From assembly GCA_005778405.1 (NCBI GenBank), contig SXOA01000092.1, forward strand, positions 1-47,207: DNA of 47,207 nt, written 5' to 3'. Both the position numbers and the translations under genes were made by a program. The stretch comes from Planctomycetaceae bacterium. Its GTDB lineage: Bacteria; Planctomycetota; Planctomycetia; Pirellulales; Pirellulaceae. The notes under the pieces were generated by a model. The model worked only from the letters and a program-made list of their open reading frames with translations, was not told the DNA's origin and ran no database searches. Positions 1-7,652 of this stretch are shown here, in pieces; position 1 is the stretch's first letter, and every line of letters begins with the position of its first letter.

Positions 1-243
1 CAGAAAATCAAACACCACTTGCCCGACAGAGTGTATATTCACGGTCAGCCTCCCTGCACACTTGGAAGTCGTTGTATTCCAACTTCTTAGATGCAGCCGG
101 AGGCTGTTTCATTCCCGCAGCCGTGAATAATCCGGGCTAGCTCCGGCGAGGGGGAAAGGGTTGTTGCAGGAGAGGTCAACTGTGCAAGACAATTGGACAA
201 TCATGAGATGAGATCCATTCTGCCCACCCCAGGACTATCCCCC

Positions 244-1605
244 ATGAAGACCATTTTGTTGGCATTTGCTTTCTTGTTCTCCGCTGCGTCGGCAGTTGCT
301 GGAGAACCCGCGATCGCCACATTCAGCGTCGACGTGACACCCCCCATCGGCTCGCCGCTTTGCGACGGGTTGGTGCCAGTCGCGGATGCGGTCGATGACC
401 CGCTGTTTGCCCGTGGAATCGTGCTCTTCGGCGAGGAGCAGCCGATTGTGCTATGTGCGGTGGACTGGGTGGGGATTGGAAACACGGGGCACGACCGCTG
501 GCGGGAAGCGCTGGCCAAAGCTGCGGGAACCTCCGCGGATCGAGTGGCCGTGCATTGCCTGCATCAGCATGATGCGCCGGGCTATGACGAGGCGGCGGAG
601 GAAATGCTGTCGCAGGTGGGTCTTTCGGGCAAGCAATATGACGTGGGCTTCGCTCGCGAAACCGTCAAGCGAGTGGCGGAGGCCGTTAAGGGGGCGATTG
701 CCAAGAAACAAGCAATCACGCACTACGGCATCGGCAAGGCAGAAGTGAAGGAAGTCGCCTCGAACCGCCGCGTGATGGGGCCGGACAGCAAGGTGAAGTA
801 CGTCCGCTTCAGCTCTTGCAAGGACGAGAAAATTCGAGCCGAGCCGGAGGGAACGATTGATCCAATGTGCCGAGTAGTGGCGTTCTTCAATGGCGACAAG
901 CCGGTAGCGACGCTCAGCTACTATGCGACCCATCCGCAAAGCTACTATGGTCAGGGAAACATCAGCTCCGATTTCCCCGGCCTGGCCCGCGGCCTGCGGG
1001 ACAAAGAGCAGCCGGGAGTCTTCCATGCCCACTTCAACGGTGCCGGCGGGAATGTGACAGCCGGCAAGTACAACGACGGCACTCCGCCGCTGCGGATGAT
1101 TCTGGCACAGCGCATGGCGAAGGGCATGAAAGAGGCCTTTGAAAATGCCGCCGCTCACAAGCAGCCGCTAGCTGCCAGAGACATGGGTTGGGCGGAAGTG
1201 GGCGTCGTCTTGCCGGCGCGAGACATTATTGACGAGAAGAAATGCATGGAGACGTTCGCCAATGAGAAAGCCGTCGAGCGCGAACGCATCCGCGCTGCCC
1301 GCGATTTATCTTTCAAACGCCGCAGTGACGGTGGCCACAAAACCAGCTTGGGTTGCCTAAAGCTGGGCACCACCCGCGTCATTCACCTCCCCGGCGAAAT
1401 CTTCATCGAGTACCAACTCGCCGCGCAGAGGCTCTACACTCGCGGCGAAGTCTGCACCGCTGGATATGGCGACTATGGGGCGGGCTACATCGGCACCAAA
1501 ATCTCCTACGGCGAAGGAGGCTACGAAACCACCTTCGTCAGCCGCACCGCGCCGGAAGTGGAGGAAGTGCTGCTGAAGGGGATGAAAGAGGTGCTGGAAA
1601 AATAG
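244..1605 (+). CDS. Secreted neutral/alkaline ceramidase-like protein
   Basis: Predicted exported protein of about 453 residues. The ATG at 244 is preferred because it directly starts a signal peptide (MKTILLAFAFLF, cleavage near AVAG). An upstream TTG at 193 would bury that signal. The mature protein begins ATFSVDVTPPIG, as in planctomycete members of the neutral ceramidase N-terminal family. LHQHDAPG (about residue 100) and YYATHPQSYY (about 230) resemble the zinc-binding His regions of that family, whose enzymes hydrolyse the amide bond of ceramide. The protein is much shorter than classical neutral ceramidases and lacks the C-terminal Ig-like domain. Where those have an N-x-S nucleophile segment, this one reads GGNVTAG, so ceramidase activity is uncertain. 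It converges on the minus-strand gene pair downstream with a 16-nt gap. Confidence 0.8.
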   Translation: MKTILLAFAFLFSAASAVAGEPAIATFSVDVTPPIGSPLCDGLVPVADAVDDPLFARGIVLFGEEQPIVLCAVDWVGIGNTGHDRWREALAKAAGTSADRVAVHCLHQHDAPGYDEAAEEMLSQVGLSGKQYDVGFARETVKRVAEAVKGAIAKKQAITHYGIGKAEVKEVASNRRVMGPDSKVKYVRFSSCKDEKIRAEPEGTIDPMCRVVAFFNGDKPVATLSYYATHPQSYYGQGNISSDFPGLARGLRDKEQPGVFHAHFNGAGGNVTAGKYNDGTPPLRMILAQRMAKGMKEAFENAAAHKQPLAARDMGWAEVGVVLPARDIIDEKKCMETFANEKAVERERIRAARDLSFKRRSDGGHKTSLGCLKLGTTRVIHLPGEIFIEYQLAAQRLYTRGEVCTAGYGDYGAGYIGTKISYGEGGYETTFVSRTAPEVEEVLLKGMKEVLEK

Positions 1606-1621
1606 TGTGCAGCCTGCCGCG

Positions 1622-1987
1622 CTAACTTGCAGCGGTTGTGATCCGCTGCACGCCTTCAATTAATTCTTGGGCCAGCGGCACATCGCGGCGGTAGATACCG
1701 AGCACCAAGCGCCCATGCTTCATGGCGGGTATCTGCTCGGCAATCTCCATCCGCGAGAGCTGCACCTCCAGGGAGTTCCAAAAACCGAACCAGCGGCGAC
1801 GCAGGAAAATGCGGGCAATATCCGCCAGCGGAATCTCCACGCTTTTCACACCGCTCTTGAGGAGGTTGACCACGGAATCTTGGATCTGAAACTCCAGTAC
1901 CAGGAATTTGCCCTCTTGCCTGACGAGGCCGTGACATTCCCCCAGGCCACCATAGACGTTGCTGATTTGAAAGGGGACGGCGTTCAT
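1622..1987 (-). CDS. Small conserved-looking hypothetical protein downstream of carbonic anhydrase
   Basis: A 121-residue protein with ATG at 1987, only 6 nt after the carbonic anhydrase stop, so the two are probably co-transcribed. There is no signal peptide or membrane segment. Alternating hydrophobic and charged residues (about 25-110) suggest a small beta-rich domain, possibly PH-like, but I do not recognise the family. The ribosome binding site is poor and lies in the end of the upstream gene, suggesting translational coupling. A 7-bp hairpin (1629-1635 with 1643-1649) sits inside its last codons and faces the convergent ceramidase-like gene. It could slow transcription from either side. 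Confidence 0.65.
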   Translation of the reverse strand: MNAVPFQISNVYGGLGECHGLVRQEGKFLVLEFQIQDSVVNLLKSGVKSVEIPLADIARIFLRRRWFGFWNSLEVQLSRMEIAEQIPAMKHGRLVLGIYRRDVPLAQELIEGVQRITTAAS

Positions 1988-1993
1988 GAATTT

Positions 1994-2656
1994 CTAAATG
2001 TCGATTTCGCGATGGTGTGGCCGAGGGCCGGTTCCGGTTTTCTCGATCGGAATGAACTGGCCGGCCGGTGTATCGAAGGCAAACACTTTGCCTGTTTCGA
2101 ATTCGTAGACCCAAGCGTGCAGATTGATCTGTTCGCGGGCGAGCGCGGCGGCCACGGCGGGATGCGTCTTGAGATTGCTGAGCTGCACCAGCACGTTTTC
2201 CTCGACGGCTGCCGTCTGGCGAGCGAGCTCGCCCGCCAGGTGATTGTAGTTTTCGGAAATGATTCGCCGGGTTGCCTCGGCGTGGTCCAGCCAGTTGCGG
2301 ATAGCGGGATAGCCCGCAGCCTTGGAGGGGTCGAGCAGGGCGCTCATCGCCCCACAATGGGAATGGCCGCAGACGATGATATCTTCGACCCCGAGCACGG
2401 AGACCGCGTATTCGATGCTCCCCTCTTCGCCGCCACGCGAGGCACCATAGGGCGGCACGATGTTGCCGGCGTTGCGGATAATGAACAGCTCGCCGGGTTC
2501 GGTTTGCGTAATGAGGTTGGGGTTGATGCGCGAGTCCGAGCAGGTGATGAACAAGGCCAGCGGATCCTGCCCTTCCGCCAGGCGTTCAAACAGATGCCGT
2601 TGGGCACTGAAGACATTGGCCTGAAACCGCTGAACGCCGTCGACTAGCTTCTGCAT
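1994..2656 (-). CDS. Beta-class carbonic anhydrase
   Basis: A 220-residue beta-carbonic anhydrase, catalysing reversible hydration of CO2 to bicarbonate, probably in the cytoplasm since no signal peptide is visible. The hallmark C-S-D-S-R lies at residues 39-43, giving zinc ligand Cys39 and the Asp41-Arg43 dyad. The second motif G-H-S-H-C-G (97-102) gives His98 and Cys101. The ATG at 2656 is chosen because GAGGAGG lies 9 nt upstream. An in-frame TTG at 2665 is too close to that site. The small hypothetical gene follows in the same direction. Length and motif order are normal for the family, so the function is secure. Whether it supports carboxylation reactions or pH control cannot be told from here. 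Confidence 0.95.
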   Translation of the reverse strand: MQKLVDGVQRFQANVFSAQRHLFERLAEGQDPLALFITCSDSRINPNLITQTEPGELFIIRNAGNIVPPYGASRGGEEGSIEYAVSVLGVEDIIVCGHSHCGAMSALLDPSKAAGYPAIRNWLDHAEATRRIISENYNHLAGELARQTAAVEENVLVQLSNLKTHPAVAAALAREQINLHAWVYEFETGKVFAFDTPAGQFIPIEKTGTGPRPHHREIDI

Positions 2657-2721
2657 CGCCCGCAATCCTCCTCACGCGTATTCGTTGAGATCAGCCGACT
2701 ATTGTAGCCAGTCGCGAGGGG

Positions 2722-3306
2722 TCAGCGGAGCGACTGTCCCGAGAGGGCGGCGCGGCGAAGTTCGGCGGGGGCATCCGGCAGTTGGGAGATTTCCACGAAA
2801 CCACTGGCAGGGGCCGATCTCGCGGCCAGAAAGCCGCGGGAAGCAGCGGCCTGGGTACGGACCGTATCGAAGAGGCTGGAGGTATCCGTCGTTGGAATAC
2901 CGCGGATGGGAACAACCGCAGCCAGGGCTCCCACGACGGCGTTGTCGTCGGGAATGCGGATGGGCTGTTCGCGGGCTTCGCGAGGGGGATTGGCGAGCGT
3001 GCGCGAAGGAGTGCCCAGGTTGGAGCGGGAAATCGTGGCTCCCTGCGGAGTGGGCAACTGCGTAGCCGCGGGCGCAGGGAAACCAGGCGGAGAGATCAGA
3101 TTGGGCGTTGCCAGTGGAGTAGTGCCAAACAGAGTGCTACCACTTGAGGAAGTCGCGGCCGGATAGTAAGAGTTGTCCGCCAGTAGCGTCCCCGGCGGCT
3201 GAGTGCCCGGCGGTGGAATGGTCGTGTGCCCGAACATGCCGCTTCCCGTGCCGCGGCAGCCGGCCAGGGCAAGCGCAAGGCAGAAGGTGGCGGCGAGATT
3301 TCGCAT
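2722..3306 (-). CDS. Predicted lipoprotein, Pro/Thr/Ser-rich, unknown function
   Basis: A 194-residue protein beginning MRNLAATFCLALALAGC, a typical type II signal peptide with lipobox L-A-G-C, so membrane anchoring by lipidation is expected. The rest is rich in Pro, Thr, Ser and Ala with no recognisable enzyme domain and is probably largely disordered. An open frame extends upstream to 3534, but ATG 3306 is the start that places the signal peptide at the N-terminus. It is transcribed divergently from csrA across a 349-nt gap that contains a sigma-54-like promoter facing the other way. I do not recognise the family. Confidence 0.7.
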   Translation of the reverse strand: MRNLAATFCLALALAGCRGTGSGMFGHTTIPPPGTQPPGTLLADNSYYPAATSSSGSTLFGTTPLATPNLISPPGFPAPAATQLPTPQGATISRSNLGTPSRTLANPPREAREQPIRIPDDNAVVGALAAVVPIRGIPTTDTSSLFDTVRTQAAASRGFLAARSAPASGFVEISQLPDAPAELRRAALSGQSLR

Positions 3307-3575
3307 CGTTTGGGCGGCTGTGGAATCCAGTCCGACGAGGCTGGGGAGGATAGTGGGAGGCCCTTTTAGCGGCAAGGTTGGTTTGGCGGCAAACGAGACT
3401 GCTATCACTGGCAGGCTTGGTTGTAAGAGGGGGCCGAGGGCCGGGGTGAATTGCAAGAGTTGCACGATTTGTAAGTTTGTCCAGTATCTGCAATCGCACC
3501 ATTCCATCCGCGCATTTGACCGCAACTGCGGCATTCACAACGAGTTGCGCCTGCGGCGTGGATTCGGCGAGTTTC

Positions 3576-3591
3576 TGGCACGCCTTGTGCT
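3576..3591 (+). promoter_or_regulatory. Candidate sigma-54 (RpoN) promoter for csrA
   Basis: TGGCACGccttGTGCT matches the -24/-12 consensus TGGCACG-N4-TTGCW at all but one position. The invariant GG and GC are 10 nt apart. The expected start site is near 3602, giving a csrA leader of about 55 nt. RpoN dependence would mean csrA needs an enhancer-binding activator. Pattern match only. Confidence 0.6.
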
Positions 3592-3655
3592 TTAGTTGGA
3601 ACTACTCTGCGGATGCATTCGCATCCTCAAAACATTCGGAACAAAGGAGTGTGCC

Positions 3656-4006
3656 ATGCTTGTGCTCACCAGAAAATTGCAGGAGAAGATCACCATCGCG
3701 GGCAACATCACGGTCACGGTGTTGCGGGTCAAGGGACAAACGGTTCGCATCGGGATTGAAGCGCCCCGCGAAATCCGGGTTGTCCGCGGAGAGTTGCCGA
3801 TGGAAGCTTCCGCCAGCGAATCGGCCGATGCCTCCGTCGCTTCGCGATTGTCGGAACTTGCCACGCCGGAAAGCGATCCTGGGTCGTCAAAGCCTCAGGC
3901 CATTCCCCGCAGCGCATCCCGCTTGCCGCAACGGCGGAAGTTCGACCGTTATTCGCAGCCGCCGCTCAAGGGAGCGGTCACATCCGCGGGCGTGCTCGCG
4001 AAGTAA
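3656..4006 (+). CDS. csrA: Carbon storage regulator CsrA with C-terminal extension
   Basis: Residues 1-50 are a full CsrA core: MLVLTRKLQEKI, the GNITVTVLRVKG strand and the IGIEAPREIRVVR segment with the conserved RNA-binding Arg. CsrA is an RNA-binding dimer that controls translation and stability of mRNAs by binding GGA motifs near the ribosome binding site. AAAGGAG lies about 6 nt before ATG 3656, and the site itself contains GGA, allowing autoregulation. The protein is 116 residues against the usual 60-75. The extra C-terminal half is Ser/Pro/Ala-rich with a basic patch (LPQRRKFDRY) and looks disordered. No fliW or flagellar gene is nearby. A sigma-54-type promoter lies about 65 nt upstream. 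Confidence 0.93.
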   Translation: MLVLTRKLQEKITIAGNITVTVLRVKGQTVRIGIEAPREIRVVRGELPMEASASESADASVASRLSELATPESDPGSSKPQAIPRSASRLPQRRKFDRYSQPPLKGAVTSAGVLAK

Positions 4007-4042
4007 GGGAGCGATTGGAGAGTCAGTCGGGGGATGCCGGTC

Positions 4043-6148
4043 TCACCTGGCACCTGGAATCGTTGGAGCGGCCCCAATCGGCCGTGGCAACCCTGCTGCT
4101 GGCAGTTTCACATTCGCGGGAGGCAATCTTACCCCCGCCGTCGTCGGCAAGTGAGTCCCCATTTCGCTGCCGGAGCTGAGAATCTTATAACCGGCCGGCG
4201 CAACCATCGGCGAAGATCCCGATAGCTTGTCCACGGCCTCCTTGTGCTCCATGAGGATCCGCCGCACTTCCAGTGTCGCCAGCGGGTGCCGATGAACCCC
4301 CAAATGGTCCGCTGTGACGGGCTTCTCCGAGACGACGTCGTCCAGGTGGGCGCTCTTGAAGCTCACAATGCCGTCGCCATCCTCGGTCCACTGCTGAATG
4401 AATCCGCTGCGGTCGATGCGGCCGACGATGTTGTGGAATTTCACCTCCGGCCCCTTTTGAGCCGAGAGCATGACTGGGAAAATCGGGTCGTCCGGCGCGA
4501 GCGAGTCCAGGCTGGTGGTCGTCGTCAGCAACTCCTTGTTTTTGAAGTAGCCGGGATTGGCGAGCACCAGTTGATTGGTCAGGTCGGTCACCATCTCCGG
4601 CAGCGTGATCAGCCTGCGGCCGATGAGCCGCACATAATCGTTGGCAAAGTCGCTGCCGCGATGCGGTGTGCCGATGGTAATGACCCGTTTCACGGACGGA
4701 TTGGGATGGAAATAGACCGCGCGGGCCAGCTTCTCGCGGGCTTCGTCCGATGCCTTCAACTCGCTGAGGGGCTTGTCGCTGAGGATATGCCAGAAGTCGT
4801 CGCCGCTCTCCAGCGCTTGCAGCTTGGAGACGAGCCCTCCCATGCTGTGCCCGACGAGCACCATTTGATCCAGGTTGCCATTCTGTTCGCCGGGGTCCAG
4901 CGTTTGCCGTACGTTGGCCAGGTCGCCCCGCATCTGAGCGGCGCTAACCCAGAACGGCTGACCGGTGGGATAGAGATAAAACCAGAACTGGTAGCGGGCT
5001 CGGATTTCCGGAAACGAACGGAGGTCGTTGAACATCTCCATCCACGTGATCGGACTCGACCAGAGCCCGTGGACCATGACGACTGGAATCTTGTTAGGGT
5101 CGTACGGCTCCACCATGTACATTCCCTTGATCTTCGTCTCCGTCGCCCCGCCAGGATTGAGCAGTCCCCAGGTCGAAATGTTTTGCGCTTGGAATTTTGG
5201 ATTGTCCAGAAAGAATGCCAACGGCGTGGTGAGATCAGTCTCGAGCGGCACCATGCGGTCGTCGACCATTAAGGTGGTGGAATGGAGCGGGTCGTGCAAT
5301 TCGAGCACGCAATGATGAGTTCCATTGGACTGTGGATCGCTGTCCGGCGCAACCCGCAAAAAGGCGGTCACCGGAAAGCTGAGCCCTGGCGGATAGAATT
5401 TTTCGGCAGCATCCTCACCGGCATGCGCGGCGCGAACGGCAATCAGCGGCACACCCAGGCCGTAGGTGTGATGCAGGTTGGTCAGGCCTCCCGTAATCTC
5501 GTAATCGCTGACAAACTCCAGCCGGTTGAGATCCTCCGGGTGCCAGGGGCCTTTGACTTCGATGTCGAGGCGAAACTGCTGGCTGGCAGTTTCGATGGTT
5601 TGCGTCTGGCCAGGTTTGACTTTGCCCTGCCTAATGGCAATTCGCAATGCTCCTTCGAGCGAGCTGTTGTAGAGGTCGCAGGCCCGGCGGAACTGGGGAT
5701 CGTACGGATTGCGAAATCGATCGAGACCAGGCTCGAATAGGTAGCGGTAGGAATAAGCGACGGCTGCCCCGTAGAGATCGAGGGCCTCTTTGGTCTGTCC
5801 CGCATCCTGCTTGCGCTTGGCGTCCAGGTAGGCGAGTTCCGCGACGGCATAGACCTTGTCCGACGTCGGCTCCTCCAGGGTTCGCTTGCGCAGGCCAAGC
5901 AGTGCGAGCTGCGGCTGCTTCTGGTGCGATTCCAGCAAATCATACCGGCGGAGCAGCATCTCGGTCCGCCCCGTTGGCTTGGGGCCGCTACGCGAGAGCA
6001 AATTCAGCGGCCCTTCCAACGGGTTCTTGGGGACTTTCCGCAGCGAAATGTATCTCTGGGCGCAGCCGGATGCGAAAGCGGCCAGGGCCAACAGCAGCAA
6101 CGAAAGTAAACGAGCGTAACGAAAGGTTGTCGGTAACATGGGTGGCAT
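4043..6148 (-). CDS. Large lipase-like alpha/beta hydrolase lipoprotein
   Basis: A 701-residue protein with an N-terminal lipoprotein signal (hydrophobic stretch ending A-S-G-C). Residues about 40-330 form an N-terminal region of unknown function. An alpha/beta-hydrolase domain follows: VMVHGLWSS (oxyanion region), nucleophile elbow G-H-S-M-G-G, then the G-T-P-H-R-G-S motif common in triacylglycerol-lipase-like and PGAP1-like proteins. Later DGDGIVSFKSA and DHLGVHRHP may supply the acidic residue and His of the triad. It probably hydrolyses an ester outside the cytoplasm. The substrate is unknown. ATG 6148 and ATG 6139 are both possible starts with no clear ribosome binding site. It ends 36 nt from the convergent csrA. 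Confidence 0.82.
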   Translation of the reverse strand: MPPMLPTTFRYARLLSLLLLALAAFASGCAQRYISLRKVPKNPLEGPLNLLSRSGPKPTGRTEMLLRRYDLLESHQKQPQLALLGLRKRTLEEPTSDKVYAVAELAYLDAKRKQDAGQTKEALDLYGAAVAYSYRYLFEPGLDRFRNPYDPQFRRACDLYNSSLEGALRIAIRQGKVKPGQTQTIETASQQFRLDIEVKGPWHPEDLNRLEFVSDYEITGGLTNLHHTYGLGVPLIAVRAAHAGEDAAEKFYPPGLSFPVTAFLRVAPDSDPQSNGTHHCVLELHDPLHSTTLMVDDRMVPLETDLTTPLAFFLDNPKFQAQNISTWGLLNPGGATETKIKGMYMVEPYDPNKIPVVMVHGLWSSPITWMEMFNDLRSFPEIRARYQFWFYLYPTGQPFWVSAAQMRGDLANVRQTLDPGEQNGNLDQMVLVGHSMGGLVSKLQALESGDDFWHILSDKPLSELKASDEAREKLARAVYFHPNPSVKRVITIGTPHRGSDFANDYVRLIGRRLITLPEMVTDLTNQLVLANPGYFKNKELLTTTTSLDSLAPDDPIFPVMLSAQKGPEVKFHNIVGRIDRSGFIQQWTEDGDGIVSFKSAHLDDVVSEKPVTADHLGVHRHPLATLEVRRILMEHKEAVDKLSGSSPMVAPAGYKILSSGSEMGTHLPTTAGVRLPPANVKLPAAGLPRPIGAAPTIPGAR

Positions 6149-6768
6149 CCCGGCGCGCCGGGACGGCTCTGCGTGGGCGTGTTGGGACGGCCGAATGGAA
6201 CAGGCGCGCAGCGCTGGCGCAGGATGGAGGAGAATTACAAGGCGATGACGATTGGGTCAATGCGAATCCACGCCCATGCCAATCCGCGGGCGCACCACTT
6301 GAGAACGAGCCGGAACTGACATTCCCCGAATTCTGGCAAGTTTGCAAAAATTGCAATTGTGCCTGGCTGGGGCAAGTGATATTACTCCCGCCCGTCTGAG
6401 GCCAACCTCCTTGGCCTCCCATCGAACACTCGGAGCTTCATCGTCGGCGGCAGATTTGCGGGAATGTGTCGCCACCCTCCCTCCTGGGTCGAAGCGTACA
6501 AACCTCGGAGCGCGGTTTCTGGGTCAATCGCGCTCTGCGGTGCTTCACGATGAAGCTTAGACTGAGCGTCGGGGCAGCCCTTAAAAGCTGCCCCGACGCC
6601 AGGGATCATTCCAGGGCGCGGTTGCCAAGCGGCAGCCTCGCCCTGGGTCGTTTCTTGAGGGATTCCTGCCGCCTGATACAAGTCTGAAGCGCCAGCGAAA
6701 GAAAGTACTTGATCCGCAACGATTCCGAGCTTTCCTTCACTCGCGCTTCAGGCTGGTGGTGCCAAGCG
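6149..6768. other. 620-nt intergenic stretch without a convincing gene
   Basis: The open frames here lack ribosome binding sites, recognisable motifs and gene-like composition. Visible structures are the perfect 13-bp hairpin at 6566-6599 and the short palindrome TTGCAAAAATTGCAA near 6344, upstream of the minus-strand lipase-like gene, which could be an operator. Nothing else stands out. Confidence 0.5.
6566..6599. repeat. Perfect 13-bp stem-loop
   Basis: GCGTCGGGGCAGC at 6566-6578 pairs perfectly with 6587-6599 across an 8-nt loop. It lies 170 nt past the LysM gene stop (minus strand). No T-tract follows on either strand, so it is either a factor-assisted terminator or one copy of a palindromic intergenic repeat. 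Confidence 0.6.
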
Positions 6769-7437
6769 CTATCGCTCCACTGCCGGGCGAACGGGCTGCA
6801 GGTCGCTTTCCGTGGAGCCGGATAGAGCATCGGAGCCGCCTATCGGAATGCGAATCACCGCTCCGATGGGCAGGACATAGCGGTCCTTCAAGACATTTCG
6901 ATTCGCCGCAAATAGCTCCTCCACCCGGTCCTTGGAGCCGAGAAAGCGTGCCGCCAGTTCCTCAAGTGTATCGAGCTTGCGGAGGCGATACTCCCGCGGC
7001 GGGCCGGCGGGGCCTTCGTCCAGCTGGGCTGGCTGCCAGGCCTCGGAGTGGCTCAACTCCGGGTCTTTAATCTGAAAGCTGACCGGGAGCATCGGCGGTG
7101 CGGAAGGTCTTTCCTTGGGTAGAGCAGAGATTTCTTCGCTGGATGTTGCCGCTGAAACAGGTTGGGAATTTGCCCGTAGCAGGCGCTGCGAGCCGTCATG
7201 GAGATAAGGGCTGCGATCGCCAGGTTGGTCCGGTTCTATTTGACTGGACGAATGGGTTGCTGCGGGAACAACTGCGGCTGCCGGCTCTAAGTCGGAACTG
7301 GCGAATCCAGGCAGCAACACGGCGGAAGATTCGCCCGAAGAGGCTAACGTGACGGGAACCTCGCGCCGGAATGGCAAAGACGCGCAGACGCCGCCCGCGA
7401 TGATCGAGAGGCCCAGAAGGACTCGTTTTTTGGACAC
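6769..7437 (-). CDS. LysM-domain protein
   Basis: A 222-residue protein starting at GTG 7437 with a GGGGAG-type ribosome binding site upstream. An N-terminal basic and hydrophobic segment (MSKKRVLLGLSIIAGGV) acts as signal or anchor. A long Pro/Ser-rich linker is followed by a LysM-like domain at about 147-198: REYRLRKLDTLEELAARFLG, then a VEELFAANRN helix and LPIGAVIRIPI strand. LysM domains bind N-acetylglucosamine-containing glycans, usually peptidoglycan. It follows yajC and secDF on the same strand, so a cell-envelope role fits. The N-terminal half is not recognisable. Confidence 0.75.
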   Translation of the reverse strand: MSKKRVLLGLSIIAGGVCASLPFRREVPVTLASSGESSAVLLPGFASSDLEPAAAVVPAATHSSSQIEPDQPGDRSPYLHDGSQRLLRANSQPVSAATSSEEISALPKERPSAPPMLPVSFQIKDPELSHSEAWQPAQLDEGPAGPPREYRLRKLDTLEELAARFLGSKDRVEELFAANRNVLKDRYVLPIGAVIRIPIGGSDALSGSTESDLQPVRPAVER

Positions 7438-7440
7438 GCC

Positions 7441-7596
7441 CTACGCTCCCCACTTCCAAGTCGGCATCTGGTACGCACCGCCTCCCTGGAAATAGTGCCG
7501 CACTTCGCTCATCGACCACAAGAGGCAGGCGCGCTCAACCGGGTCGAAATACGTGCGGTCGTAGCGGTGGGGGAAAAGAAAATGCCTGTGGATCCC
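7441..7596 (-). pseudogene. Short coding-like open frame without a good start, just upstream of the LysM gene
   Basis: The minus strand is open from just after a TAA (7597-7599) to a TAG at 7441-7443, about 51 codons. It reads like real protein, with a tyrosine- and tryptophan-rich end (YFDPVERACLLW, later YFQGGGAYQMPTWKWGA). It has no ATG/GTG/TTG near its beginning. The first ATG (7512) would leave only 23 residues. It stops 3 nt before the LysM GTG, as if translationally coupled. It may be a decayed or misassembled small gene, or use an unusual start. Confidence 0.35.
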
Positions 7597-7611
7597 TTAT
7601 CGCAATTGTCA

Positions 7612-7637
7612 CACGCCCACGCAAAGTCGTGGGCGTG
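7612..7637 (-). terminator. Candidate terminator hairpin after secDF
   Basis: CACGCCCACG (7612-7621) pairs perfectly with 7628-7637 across a 6-nt loop. It begins 16 nt beyond the secDF stop on the minus strand. There is no U-tract after it, so an attenuator or RNA-stability role is also possible. Confidence 0.45.
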
Positions 7638-7652
7638 CCACCCGTGAGCCGA

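Noticed and set aside
100..180. Possible dispersed repeat upstream of the first gene (GTGAATAATCCGGGCTAG)
   Set aside because: It resembles an intergenic repeat I associate with planctomycetes, but only one copy is in the window, so the sequence alone does not support it.
6340..6362. Short palindrome TTGCAAAAATTGCAA as an operator
   Set aside because: Too short and too AT-rich to assign. It is mentioned under the intergenic stretch only.
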